DNA from: Oribacterium sp. P6A1
GTDB lineage: Bacteria > Bacillota > Clostridia > Lachnospirales > Lachnospiraceae
DNA length: 64,000 bases
Assembly (NCBI RefSeq): GCF_000702885.1
Contig: NZ_JNKO01000008.1
Span: 85,041-149,040, forward strand
Direction of reading: 5' to 3'
Shown here one piece after another: positions 27,090 to 36,324 of this stretch. The notes under the pieces were generated by a model, which did no database searches, was not told the origin of the DNA, and saw nothing but the letters and a program-made list of their open reading frames with translations. Position numbers and translations under genes: made by a program. Numbering within the stretch: the stretch's first letter is position 1; every line of letters starts with the position of its first letter.

Positions 27090-28625
27090 TCATTGTCTCT
27101 GTTCGTGACGGCCTCTGCTCACATTCCGTCTTCCGTTAGTATATTCATAGTGGTTCTGTCTTTTTGTATGTGATGTATTATGAGTTTTCGGACGGATTTC
27201 TCTTCTGTTCGCAAGAACAGACATAAACTCTTCCTCGGATATGTTTATATCCTTGAGACGCTCTGCCCTTCTCTCTTTCATACGTCTGTCAAGTTCCCTT
27301 GAATCCCTGGCATTTTTTATGCCAATGATGATTCCGGTGCAGAGCACTCCGATCCCTAGAATGATTCCTATGGTCTTTCCCAGGGTTTTTACATCCATAG
27401 AGGAAACCACCTTTGTCTCCTTTGTCTCTTCCGCTGCCGTTTCCTCCGGAGTGGTGGCGACAGCCACCGTCTGTTCCTTTTCAAGATAGTATCTTCCGAC
27501 AGTGATCCCGTCTGCCTGATACTCTATTTCTGCTATGGTTCCCATACCCACCGTATCCGGAAGATTATAGTTCAGCCTGTAGCCGAGTCCTTCCTGAGTG
27601 GAACCCACCGGTAAAGAAATAAACATATCCTGTTTAACAGAAAGATCTGATGCATTGCAGCTCTCATCAACTATGGTGTCCGCTATAAGACGGTTCTTTA
27701 TATCCTCTGTGTTAAAAAGAGCCGGATCCAGAAGCTGTTTTTCCGTGCTGTAAAATCCCAGATCCAAAAGTGCCTTTGTATCAGTATAGTGGGAAGGATT
27801 CTTATCCTTCAGAACAACAGCCACCAGGTGTCTGTCATTTTCAGATGCCATGGTAATGAGTGTATTGCCTGAATCTCTGGTATACCCCGTCTTTCCCGCC
27901 ACCACTCTCTTATCGGAATATCCGGTGTCATTTCTCAGCATCTTATGCTCCATATACACCGTATGTCCTTCAGGATTTCTGGCAGTTGGCCCCAGCTTGT
28001 ATGACAAATGAGAGTCTATCTCCATAAAGGCTTCATTTTTCATGGCGGCCATTCCTATAAGTGCCATATCATAGGCACTTGTATAATGATTTTCATTAAA
28101 AAGACCGGAAGGATTCGTAAAATGACTATCAGTACATCCAAGACTCTGAGCCTTCTTGTTCATAAGTTCCGCGAAAGCTTCCCTTGATCCCGCAACATGA
28201 CAGGCAAGTGCATTGGCCGCTTCGTTTGCTGATTTAAGAAGCAAAGCATGAAGGCAGTCTTCTACTGTAAGGACATCCCCCTCATCTATCTGGGCATTGG
28301 AGGAGCCGGCGTCAACATTGTATACATCATCATGTGAAAATGTAACGTTCTCCGTAAGCTCACAGTTATCGAGTACCACCAGAGCAGTGAGGACCTTCGT
28401 TATAGATGCAGGATACTCCCTGTTATGCGCATTCTTCTGGAATAACACAGCACCGGTATCCGCATCCATGACTATTCCGGCTTCGGCAACAAGTTCGGTA
28501 CCCGGAAAATTCCAGGCAGCATAAGCTGTCACAGCTGTGCAGGGATTAAATATACTCAGTATTAAAAAAGTCAGTGTGAGGACCGCAGTAACATATCGCA
28601 CTCGTCCGTGATTTTCTGTAGTCAT
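27090..28625 (-). CDS. D-alanyl-D-alanine carboxypeptidase (peptidase S11, DacF-like)
   Basis: A 511-aa penicillin-binding protein that trims the terminal D-Ala of peptidoglycan stem peptides. An N-terminal signal sequence (VLTLTFLILSIF) ends near AYAA. Catalytic motifs are SITK near residue 75, SAN near 132 and KTG near 240. A transmembrane helix near residues 415-440 (GIILGIGVLCTGIIIGI) anchors the protein, followed by a basic cytoplasmic tail rich in Arg and His. This C-terminal membrane helix plus basic tail, rather than an amphipathic anchor, is a notable detail. It is the last gene of a six-gene minus-strand cluster. Confidence 0.92.
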   Translation of the reverse strand: MTTENHGRVRYVTAVLTLTFLILSIFNPCTAVTAYAAWNFPGTELVAEAGIVMDADTGAVLFQKNAHNREYPASITKVLTALVVLDNCELTENVTFSHDDVYNVDAGSSNAQIDEGDVLTVEDCLHALLLKSANEAANALACHVAGSREAFAELMNKKAQSLGCTDSHFTNPSGLFNENHYTSAYDMALIGMAAMKNEAFMEIDSHLSYKLGPTARNPEGHTVYMEHKMLRNDTGYSDKRVVAGKTGYTRDSGNTLITMASENDRHLVAVVLKDKNPSHYTDTKALLDLGFYSTEKQLLDPALFNTEDIKNRLIADTIVDESCNASDLSVKQDMFISLPVGSTQEGLGYRLNYNLPDTVGMGTIAEIEYQADGITVGRYYLEKEQTVAVATTPEETAAEETKETKVVSSMDVKTLGKTIGIILGIGVLCTGIIIGIKNARDSRELDRRMKERRAERLKDINISEEEFMSVLANRREIRPKTHNTSHTKRQNHYEYTNGRRNVSRGRHEQRQ

Positions 28626-28637
28626 CAGTTCTCTCTT

Positions 28638-29534
28638 TTAGTTCTTAATTTTTATTTGGTCCTTCTCATGCTCAAGTCTCGCATAATAAAACATATACTG
28701 CTGAAGCACACCAAGCACCGGCCTATAGCTCTCCGGCCACTCACCGGAGTAATGCTGCTCTTTAACCCTCTTCATCCAGACATCCTCAGGGCATAAGGAA
28801 AGTCTGTGAAATCCAAACAGAGCCGTACAGCTGGCAACCTTTATTCCCACGCCCTGCAGCTCCAGAAGTTTTTCCAGAAGTTCTTCATCGGAAAGCTTTT
28901 GAAGTCCGCAAAGACCAAGTTCACCTGTTGAGGCCTTTCTTGCTGCCTCCATGATATAGCCGGTACGATAACCCGTGCCTGTAGAATTGATTTCCTCCGG
29001 GCCGTACTTTGCCAATGTCTCCGCATCGGGGAAAGGATAATAAACTATACTTTCCGGCAGCGCAGGATTAAGTTCATGCCACACAGTGCAGTCAAGTTTT
29101 TTCTCTTCTCCTGACAGGGCGCACAGTCTTTCCACTGTTGTACGTATGGCAGGGACAGATTTCCTCTGGGAAATAATAAAGCTTATGAGCATCTCCCATG
29201 GATCCTGATTAAGTATCCTTATGCCTTTTCCGTAATCCATGCATCTCTGAAGGAAACTGTCCTTTTCATCCGCATAATTCCTGTAAATGCTGTAGTCCCT
29301 GTTCAGGTCAAAGTAGTCTTTATAGAAATCATCCCATTCAGATTCAGTACAGCCTGCAAGAAATGAATGTTCGTCTCCCTGCGGATCTCCCGAAATAAGC
29401 AGACATCTTCCGGAAGCTATGACCTTATATACGGGATAGCCAGGTTTCAGGCTGCCCAGCTCTGTCATACGAAAGCATTGTCCGGACTCCGCAACAGCTC
29501 TCAGATCAAAATCATCTATCCTCAAGTGGAGCAT
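28638..29534 (-). CDS. OGG1-like 8-oxoguanine DNA glycosylase
   Basis: A 298-aa HhH-GPD DNA glycosylase/lyase that removes oxidised guanine. The central fold starts with LISFIISQRKSVPAI, and the HhH motif LQGVGIKVASCTALFG supplies the catalytic Lys. The GPD aspartate lies in LCPEDVWMKRV. The N-terminal domain resembles the OGG1 (N-glycosylase) rather than the Nth/MutY branch, and no Fe-S cysteines follow. Its start overlaps the end of the M29 peptidase gene by 23 bases. Confidence 0.85.
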   Translation of the reverse strand: MLHLRIDDFDLRAVAESGQCFRMTELGSLKPGYPVYKVIASGRCLLISGDPQGDEHSFLAGCTESEWDDFYKDYFDLNRDYSIYRNYADEKDSFLQRCMDYGKGIRILNQDPWEMLISFIISQRKSVPAIRTTVERLCALSGEEKKLDCTVWHELNPALPESIVYYPFPDAETLAKYGPEEINSTGTGYRTGYIMEAARKASTGELGLCGLQKLSDEELLEKLLELQGVGIKVASCTALFGFHRLSLCPEDVWMKRVKEQHYSGEWPESYRPVLGVLQQYMFYYARLEHEKDQIKIKN

Positions 29535-31599
29535 TTAAAACCTCCGTACCTTCAAGTACAAATCTGCCGTCTGAGATGATAGAAATCTCCTGTCCCCTCT
29601 CTGTAACGGCAACTATGGAATCAAGTTCGTTGTACGGAATGGTTATATCCGTATGAACTGCAAAATAAGCCTTTTCAGGTGATGTCCTTCTCAAGGATGA
29701 GCACTCATTTTCCTTGGCTATAAGTTCCTTCCCGTCAGGATTGAACAGCTTCATATCCTCCATGAATGAGTAGCAAGTGTCCCCCACCGCAAAATGGGGG
29801 CCTGTCTTTTCAGCTATAAGTATGGGCATCTTTGAACCGAGCCTGTACTTTTCTATCATTTTATAGGCGATAGTATTGGTGCCTATGGCAAACTCACCTA
29901 TGGGAAGATTCTCTTTTTCACCGAAAATGACTCTTCGTATAAGTGCCTTTGATGCTTCAGGACTTTCAAAATTGTCACAGCTGTAATCTGTAACCCGTCC
30001 GTCCCTGAACTCTAATCTCAGATTCTTAAACTGAAGTCCTTCGATAAAAACCGACTTCACATTAAGAACTCCCGTTGTCCCCTTAAGCACAGGCGAAGTA
30101 AAAACTTCTCCCAAAGGAATGTTCACATCAGAAAGACAGTTTTCGAAATTAGACTGCTTTTCGGGATTCTCCAGTTTGTGAAGCATAACTGTCATGTCTG
30201 TATCATTGCCTTTTCCCTTAACTCTGACGAAGCTTGCTTTGTCAAGAGCATCTATGATTTTTGACTGTACAGGCATATAAGCTTCACTGGACATGGTGTT
30301 TATCTTCACAGTCTCATGAAGTATCTTTTCAAAATCCTCTCCTATGGAAGGAAGGGGCCATGCGATAATGGTAAAGGACCTCTCCTCCTCAAGTATGAAT
30401 CTGTGAACCAAAAGCTGAAGGTCATTCCTATAGCCTCCGTACACTTCTTTCTGATGCTCTGTAAAACGGAGACGCTCCTCCTTTTCCCTGGGTTCAAAAT
30501 CAGGCTCACCGAATCCTTCCATAACCACAGGTCCGGCATATCGCTTTATTTCATCTCCAAAAGAGCGGAATATCTGTTCCGTTTCCTCAATCATGCGGGA
30601 TGCGATACGATCTCCCATAACAAGAGAAAGATCATAACTGTGATCATAGTCCATCTGCCTGTTGGGACTCTCATAAAGGCTTCCTGCCCCCTTGGGACTT
30701 CTTGTGATAAAGTGTCCCGATCTTCTTGGAAGGGTGAAATCATAACCGTCTTCCTTAAAGTATTCAGCAGTACGCTTCAACACACGCTCATAACCCATCT
30801 GATATCTGAATTCGATCAGGGATTTCTTTTCGTAGGGCTTTCCCTGTATCATGAATCCATCCTTAAAGCCTTTATACCAGGTATAGGCCATGCGGTCTAT
30901 CTCTGTATCCGGAAGGGAAGCAACAAATTCAGCTGTCTTTAAAGCAGTATCCGAAACATAGCATCCGAACAGATAGATATCTTCAGCAGTCTTAAAGTCA
31001 TGATTAAGCAGGACGCTTCTTGTATAGGAACCATCCGGGATATACTGTCCCGTCATCTGCTGATGAATAAAATCCCATGAGTAGTCAAAAGCATAGGAAT
31101 AAAGAACATCCTTCACAGCCTTAACATCAGGAAGTGACTGTTCCTGCCTTTTCCCGCAATACCCGCTGCAGCCTGATTCAAACATGCAGTAAATCTGAAT
31201 GAATGTTTCAAGAACAGCAGTTATATCTGAAAGATTCTTTTCATACGCCGCAGGTATCAGACATTCAATCTCCATAAGAAGCACCGAAAGCATACCGCCA
31301 AAAGGAGACAGTCTCTTTTCACTGTACTGAGGATTGAGATATGAATTCTCATAACCCTCTGCCATATCACTGTAAAGAATCCTGTTCCACTCACGAAGCC
31401 TTCCCTGCAGTCTCTTTCCTTCTTCATTTTCAGAAAACACAATAAGTGACAGATCCTTATCCTTTGTTTCTTCAATGAAATCATTCAGTTTTAATATAAA
31501 TTCAGCGCAAACCATGAAATAATCCCGGAAAGTTTCCGGCACAGCCTTTTCTTCCGGGATTTGTCTGATGCGCTCTATAGCATCATAATATCGTTCCAT
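29512..31599 (-). CDS. M29-family aminopeptidase with long N-terminal extension
   Basis: A 695-aa protein. The C-terminal 350-400 residues are recognisable as a thermophilic-type M29 metalloaminopeptidase: NIPLGEVFTSPVLKGTTGVLNV, then GEFAIGTNT, IAEKTGPHFAVG and the C-terminal AVHTDITIPY. The first 310 residues are not part of classic M29 enzymes (about 410 aa) and contain no motif I recognise; they are soluble and helix-rich. TGAGG precedes the ATG. It is in a probable operon with VanZ and glycosylase genes. Confidence 0.82.
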   Translation of the reverse strand: MERYYDAIERIRQIPEEKAVPETFRDYFMVCAEFILKLNDFIEETKDKDLSLIVFSENEEGKRLQGRLREWNRILYSDMAEGYENSYLNPQYSEKRLSPFGGMLSVLLMEIECLIPAAYEKNLSDITAVLETFIQIYCMFESGCSGYCGKRQEQSLPDVKAVKDVLYSYAFDYSWDFIHQQMTGQYIPDGSYTRSVLLNHDFKTAEDIYLFGCYVSDTALKTAEFVASLPDTEIDRMAYTWYKGFKDGFMIQGKPYEKKSLIEFRYQMGYERVLKRTAEYFKEDGYDFTLPRRSGHFITRSPKGAGSLYESPNRQMDYDHSYDLSLVMGDRIASRMIEETEQIFRSFGDEIKRYAGPVVMEGFGEPDFEPREKEERLRFTEHQKEVYGGYRNDLQLLVHRFILEEERSFTIIAWPLPSIGEDFEKILHETVKINTMSSEAYMPVQSKIIDALDKASFVRVKGKGNDTDMTVMLHKLENPEKQSNFENCLSDVNIPLGEVFTSPVLKGTTGVLNVKSVFIEGLQFKNLRLEFRDGRVTDYSCDNFESPEASKALIRRVIFGEKENLPIGEFAIGTNTIAYKMIEKYRLGSKMPILIAEKTGPHFAVGDTCYSFMEDMKLFNPDGKELIAKENECSSLRRTSPEKAYFAVHTDITIPYNELDSIVAVTERGQEISIISDGRFVLEGTEVLNAPLEDR

Positions 31600-31605
31600 A
31601 GTACC

Positions 31606-31932
31606 TCAGGATAACTTCAAAAAACCAATGACTATCAGGCATATCCATATAATCAGGATAAATCCTGATGTGAAACCGGCTATACGCGACGGAAGGTAAT
31701 TTTTTTCCGGATCCCTGACACGAGGTATCATATCAAGAACCGCGTAAGCAGCATATATAACAGACATCAGCCCGAGAGCCCCTATGTATAATGCTCCCTG
31801 CCCCTTCATCATGGTGGATGCAGTAATGCAGGAAACCAGAAGCGCAAATGATAAGATGGTGATAATGATTCTGAACCAGGTACCCTCTGCCAGCTTCCTT
31901 CTTAAATAGTTAAATCGTTTCTTCTTTGCCAC
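31606..31932 (-). CDS. Small membrane protein, 108 aa
   Basis: Starts with GTG (MAKKKRFNYLRRK) behind AGAGG, and its first base is shared with the VanZ stop codon (TAGTG), so translation is coupled. It has a basic N terminus and three hydrophobic helices (IIITILSFALLVS, GALYIGALGLMSVIYAAYAV, SGFILIIWICLIVIGFL). It may belong to a Lachnospiraceae-type DUF of small membrane proteins (DUF6142 is my guess). No function can be assigned. Confidence 0.7.
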   Translation of the reverse strand: MAKKKRFNYLRRKLAEGTWFRIIITILSFALLVSCITASTMMKGQGALYIGALGLMSVIYAAYAVLDMIPRVRDPEKNYLPSRIAGFTSGFILIIWICLIVIGFLKLS

Positions 31933-32432
31933 TAAAAACCTCTGTATCTTTGTCTTTTCTCAGCAAAACGCACATATCTCATGGTCCTTTTATGAAGGAC
32001 ATACCTGAAAACAAGATACCCCAGTGCTCCGCCCAGAGTATTCAGGATGATATCATCCACATCACAGCTCCCGGCTCTGGTTATAAGCTGCACCATCTCT
32101 ATGCCATAGCTTAAAAGATATGTACAGATCACAGCATTGTACCAGTGAGCCCTGCACCTTAGGCTGATAACTCCCAGTATAAAGCCAAAGGGCATAAAAC
32201 CGATGATATTGCCGTATAAGTTCAGCAGCACGCCTCTTAAGCCTATCTGTTTTCCAAAAAACAAATACCTTCTTATTTCCAAAAAAGGTTTGAGATTGTA
32301 GGTATAGTCTGATTTTGCACCAAATCCTCTCTGCTCCATCTCGGAGAAGAACATGAGATAAAGAAGTGCCATCAGATATAGTACAAACAGCACCCAACCT
32401 ATCTTCTGGTTCCTCGTCCTTAGTTTAGCCAT
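31932..32432 (-). CDS. VanZ-family membrane protein
   Basis: A 166-aa polytopic membrane protein with about four helices. Family marks include NLYGNIIGFMPFGFILG near residue 75 and SYGIEMVQLITRAGSCDVDDIILNTLGGALGY, the conserved VanZ stretch. VanZ homologues lower teicoplanin sensitivity in enterococci, but most are of unknown role. The ATG follows the stop of the 49-aa gene by one base. Confidence 0.9.
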   Translation of the reverse strand: MAKLRTRNQKIGWVLFVLYLMALLYLMFFSEMEQRGFGAKSDYTYNLKPFLEIRRYLFFGKQIGLRGVLLNLYGNIIGFMPFGFILGVISLRCRAHWYNAVICTYLLSYGIEMVQLITRAGSCDVDDIILNTLGGALGYLVFRYVLHKRTMRYVRFAEKRQRYRGF

Positions 32433-32433
32433 C

Positions 32434-32583
32434 TCAGAATGTCAGTTCATTCTTTCTCTTTAAAAGAAGGGTTCCGTTTACAATGGAGATTACTCCCACC
32501 ACAATTCCGGTCACAAGTAAAATGACTCCAACAGCAATGGATCCTGCTCCTGTATAACGCATAGTTTTATAAATCTTTTCCAT
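32434..32583 (-). CDS. Small membrane protein, 49 aa
   Basis: The start at 32583 is chosen because AGGAGATAAT precedes that ATG. The protein is MEKIYKTMRYTGAGSIAVG followed by a long hydrophobic stretch able to form one or two helices and a charged tail (LLLKRKNELTF). It is the first gene of the VanZ/peptidase/carboxypeptidase cluster. No family is recognised. Confidence 0.6.
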   Translation of the reverse strand: MEKIYKTMRYTGAGSIAVGVILLVTGIVVGVISIVNGTLLLKRKNELTF

Positions 32584-32714
32584 ATTATCTCCTGTCATAA
32601 TTATCTGAATTCCTCTATAATCAACAGTCTGATCTGTCAAATTCCAAAAAAATAAAATCATTATCACATATTGATTCAATGTATTTTAACATAATGGTAT
32701 TTTGATAGCAAGTT

Positions 32715-32723
32715 TGATATAAT
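32715..32723 (+). promoter_or_regulatory. Extended -10 promoter of the GNAT gene (leaderless)
   Basis: TGATATAAT is an extended -10 box (TATAAT at 32718-32723). Only seven bases separate it from the ATG, so transcription should begin at or next to the start codon. The -35 region is poor (TGGTAT). Confidence 0.55.
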
Positions 32724-32730
32724 CACTGCC

Positions 32731-33600
32731 ATGGAAGCAGAATTATATAAAGAATTAAGTGAAAATGACCGTTCCGCAGTAAGGGAACTGGTAGAGGAAT
32801 GTAACCATGCAGATCATACCAACTACGATACCGACCTGGATGGGGATTTTTATTACATTATAAGAAACGATGACAAGGAAGAAAGCGGTCTTAACTCCGA
32901 ACTCTTTGCTGTTCTCTCAGGTTATCTTCTGGGAGAGACCATAGATGGAAAGCAGGTCCTGGAAGTGGAGGCCTTTACACATCCCGCAATGAGAAGGATA
33001 GGATTTTTTTCAACCTGTTATAACAGTCTGAAGGATGACTTCCGTAATTATCGAATCAGATTCATGATCAAAAGCCCATTGTACGGCTTTGATGATCCTG
33101 AGTATGAACACATCTCTTTTGAATCAGACTCCGGGGATCACGATATTTGCCTGGGCCATGAGGCAGCTGCCGGGGAAACTGACTATGGCAGGGCTCCTGA
33201 CGAACAAATGATCAAGTCAGCTGTCCCTTTTATTTTCCCTGATACCTATGAAACCCTGTGCGCTATTAGTGCTGTTCACCTTTACGATGAACTTTTCATG
33301 GAAAAAGAACTGGCCCGTTCCATTGCGGATCCCGGTGACAGCTTGTGCAACCGTTTCGGGGAAGTATATCTCTCCGGGTACAACAGCGATACTCTTTATC
33401 TTTACGGTCTTCTGGTATATGACAAGTATCTGGGCCGGGGACACGGCCGGAAACTTATGGAATCGGTAGAAAACTATGAGAAGAAAGGCCCCTATAAGAA
33501 GATACTTCTTCAGGTTTCCGACAGTAATCATATAGCTTACAGGCTCTATCAGCATCTCGGATATAAGGAGAGGGAACGTATAATCTATTTTCTGGTCTGA
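32731..33600 (+). CDS. GNAT-family N-acetyltransferase (tandem domains)
   Basis: A 289-aa protein with two GNAT-like halves. The N-terminal half has a beta-4/beta-5 region (VLEVEAFTHPAMRRIGFFSTCY) that is degenerate in the acetyl-CoA loop. The C-terminal half has an intact loop (YLGRGHGRKLM) and the closing motif VSDSNHIAYRLYQHLGYKE. It likely transfers an acetyl group to a small molecule or protein; the substrate is unknown. There is no SD before the ATG, and the -10 box is seven bases upstream. It is one of few plus-strand genes here. Confidence 0.85.
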   Translation: MEAELYKELSENDRSAVRELVEECNHADHTNYDTDLDGDFYYIIRNDDKEESGLNSELFAVLSGYLLGETIDGKQVLEVEAFTHPAMRRIGFFSTCYNSLKDDFRNYRIRFMIKSPLYGFDDPEYEHISFESDSGDHDICLGHEAAAGETDYGRAPDEQMIKSAVPFIFPDTYETLCAISAVHLYDELFMEKELARSIADPGDSLCNRFGEVYLSGYNSDTLYLYGLLVYDKYLGRGHGRKLMESVENYEKKGPYKKILLQVSDSNHIAYRLYQHLGYKERERIIYFLV

Positions 33601-33694
33601 ATTTTCCTGCCGGCATGGTCCCTTTATCTGAATCATAAAATTACAAATCGCATTTTTTAGCAGGCATCATAACCGGGTCACGATACTTCAAGGC

Positions 33695-33736
33695 AAAAAA
33701 CGAGGAACACATTCGGAATGTGTTCCTCGCTTTTTT
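33695..33736. terminator. Bidirectional terminator between GNAT and glgP
   Basis: A stem of about 14 bp (33702-33714 with 33716-33728) with A- and T-tracts on both sides, serving both convergent genes. Confidence 0.9.
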
Positions 33737-33777
33737 CATTTATATCTTTTCTGTCTCATGTGCAAAATCAGCTGACT

Positions 33778-36234
33778 TTACACCTTAACCTTGATTTTCT
33801 CAAGTCCCCATATTTCCTTAACGTACTCTTCGATGGTACGGTCTGAAGAGAATTTTCCGGCATGAGCAGTATTCAGGATACCTGCCTTTGCCCACCAGGA
33901 TTCATCCTCATACTTTTCACATGCCCTTCTCTGAGCTTCGTCATAAGAAGCAAAATCCTTCAGGATGAAATAGCGGTCCGCAACATCCGACTCTATTGTA
34001 TTAAGGAGTGAATTATAAAGCGGGCGGAACAGCTCAGGGTTATCAGGGCTGTAGAAGCCGTTAACAAGCTGCATAAGGACTCTTCTGATCTCCTGATTGT
34101 TGTTGAAGAATTCCATAGGATTGTACTGACGGCTATGCTCAAGGGCGATAACCTCATCAGAGCTCATACCAAAGGTAAATGCATGCTCCTCTCCTACTTC
34201 CTTCACTATCTCAACATTGGCACCATCCATAGTTCCGAGAGTCAGAGCACCATTCAGCATAAGCTTCATATTGGATGTTCCTGAAGCCTCCTTGGATGCA
34301 GTTGAGATCTGCTCGGAAATATCTGCCGCAGGAATGATGATCTCTGCATTGGATACTCTGTAGTCTTCTATGAATACTACCTTGATCTTTCCGTTTATTG
34401 ACTCATCGTTGTTGATGACCTTGGCCACATTGTTGATGAGCTTTATGGTAAGCTTTGCAGTCTTATAACCTGCCGCAGCCTTGGCGCCGAAGATGTATAC
34501 GTGAGGATGGAACTCCATATTCGGATGATCCTTCAGCTGATTGTAAACATACATAACATGAAGTATGTTCATGAGCTGTCTCTTGTACTCGTGCAGTCTC
34601 TTGACCATGACATCAAAGATGGCATCCGTTGATACCTCTATACCGTTATGCTCAAGTATATACTTTGCAAGACGCTCCTTGTTATGACGTTTGATAGCCA
34701 TAAACTCAGCCTGACACTTTTCATCGTCTGCATATACCGCAAGCTTACTGATCTTAGTAAGGTCTGTTATCCAGCCGTCGCCGATTTTGTCGGAAATCCA
34801 TGCAGCCAGCTCAGGGTTTGCATGAAGCAGCCATCTTCTCTGTGTGATACCGTTGGTCTTGCTTGAGAACTTTTCCGGATACATCTCATAGAAATCCCTG
34901 AGAGTCTCCTTCTTCAGAATCTCTGTGTGAAGCTGTGCAACACCGTTTACCGCATGTCCGCCAACGATGGCAAGGTGAGCCATCTTTACCTGACCGTCAT
35001 AAATGATAGCCATCTTGGAAATCTTGTATTCTGCATTGTCCGGATATTTATGCCGTATTTCCTCACAGAATCTGCGGTTGATTTCTTCAACTATCTGATA
35101 AATACGCGGGAGAAGCTTTGAGAAGAGCTCAATAGGCCATTTCTCAAGAGCCTCAGCCATAATTGTGTGGTTTGTATATGCACAGGTCTTAACAGTTATA
35201 TCCCATGCCTCATCCCATGAAAGATCATAATCATCCATAAGGACTCTCATAAGCTCTGCCACTGCAACTGTAGGATGTGTATCATTAAGCTGGAAAGCAA
35301 CCTTCTCATAAAGATGCTTAACATCGCCGTCATGCTTATCAGCATATTCCTTAACCGCAGTCTGTACAGATGCGGAAATGAAGAAATACTGCTGACGGAG
35401 ACGAAGCTCCTTACCTGCATAGTGGTTGTCGTTCGGATAAAGAACTTCAACTATGTTTCTGGCCATGTTCTCATTTTCAACAGCAGCCTCGTAATTACCC
35501 TTGTCAAACTCGTCAAGGCGGAATGTATCCTTCGCCTTTGCATCCCATACACGAAGTGTATCAACAACATGATTGTTGTAGCCCACTACAGGTGTGTCGT
35601 AAGGAATGGCGATCACAGACTGATATCCCTTCTGAACGAAACGAAGCTTGCCGTTTTCATTAACGGATTCTACCCATCCGCCGAATTTAACTTCTTTGGA
35701 AAGCTCTGCACGACGAAGCTCAAAGGGGTTTCCATCCTTTAACCAGTCATCAGGAACTTCCTTCTGGTAACCGTCAACGATCTGCTGCTTGAACATACCG
35801 TACTTATAACGAATGCCGCAGCCGCATGCCCAATATCCCAGAGTAGCAAGGGAATCAAGGAAACATGCTGCAAGTCTTCCCAAACCACCGTTACCGAGAG
35901 CCCAGTCAGGCTCCTCATTCTCGATAGCGTTAAGATCAAGCTTTAACTCTTTAAGAGCTTCCTGTATACCTTCACGGCAGCTTAAATTGATAATGTTGTT
36001 TCCAAGAGCTCTTCCCATCAGGAATTCCATGGAAAGATAATAAACTCTCTTTGTGTCTTTTTTCTCAGTCGTTTTCTGTGTTGCCATCCAGTCATCGATG
36101 ATGGTGTCCTGAACAGCATAGGCAACCGCAAAAAAAGCTTCCTTGGTGCTGAGATCCTTCAGGGATCTTCGATACAGCTTACGGGCACTGCTTTCAACTT
36201 CTTTTTTGAATAATTCCTTATCAAACTTCTCCAC
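33778..36234 (-). CDS. glgP: Glycogen/starch/alpha-glucan phosphorylase
   Basis: An 818-aa PLP enzyme releasing glucose-1-phosphate from glycogen-type glucans. The PLP lysine motif is EASGTSNMKLMLNGALTLGT, with GANVEI after it, and the N-terminal half carries VYYLSMEFLMGRAL and NGGLGRLAACFLDS. A GTG start at 36234 (after AAAGGAAAAGGATAGA) is preferred over the longest frame, which begins nine codons earlier without an SD. It lies about 90 bases after ileS and may have its own promoter; a GC-rich hairpin (36272-36293) without a T-tract lies between them. No other glycogen genes are nearby. Confidence 0.94.
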   Translation of the reverse strand: MEKFDKELFKKEVESSARKLYRRSLKDLSTKEAFFAVAYAVQDTIIDDWMATQKTTEKKDTKRVYYLSMEFLMGRALGNNIINLSCREGIQEALKELKLDLNAIENEEPDWALGNGGLGRLAACFLDSLATLGYWACGCGIRYKYGMFKQQIVDGYQKEVPDDWLKDGNPFELRRAELSKEVKFGGWVESVNENGKLRFVQKGYQSVIAIPYDTPVVGYNNHVVDTLRVWDAKAKDTFRLDEFDKGNYEAAVENENMARNIVEVLYPNDNHYAGKELRLRQQYFFISASVQTAVKEYADKHDGDVKHLYEKVAFQLNDTHPTVAVAELMRVLMDDYDLSWDEAWDITVKTCAYTNHTIMAEALEKWPIELFSKLLPRIYQIVEEINRRFCEEIRHKYPDNAEYKISKMAIIYDGQVKMAHLAIVGGHAVNGVAQLHTEILKKETLRDFYEMYPEKFSSKTNGITQRRWLLHANPELAAWISDKIGDGWITDLTKISKLAVYADDEKCQAEFMAIKRHNKERLAKYILEHNGIEVSTDAIFDVMVKRLHEYKRQLMNILHVMYVYNQLKDHPNMEFHPHVYIFGAKAAAGYKTAKLTIKLINNVAKVINNDESINGKIKVVFIEDYRVSNAEIIIPAADISEQISTASKEASGTSNMKLMLNGALTLGTMDGANVEIVKEVGEEHAFTFGMSSDEVIALEHSRQYNPMEFFNNNQEIRRVLMQLVNGFYSPDNPELFRPLYNSLLNTIESDVADRYFILKDFASYDEAQRRACEKYEDESWWAKAGILNTAHAGKFSSDRTIEEYVKEIWGLEKIKVKV

Positions 36235-36271
36235 TACTCTATCCTTTTCCTTTCTTATCACTAAGGCAGCT

Positions 36272-36293
36272 CCTGCAGCCTTTCAGCTGCAGG
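36272..36293 (-). other. Hairpin between ileS and glgP
   Basis: An 8-bp stem CCTGCAGC/GCTGCAGG with a 6-base loop and no T-tract. It may be a processing site or weak pause rather than a terminator. Confidence 0.5.
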
Positions 36294-36324
36294 GTGACTG
36301 CATATTGGAACCGAATGTAACAGG

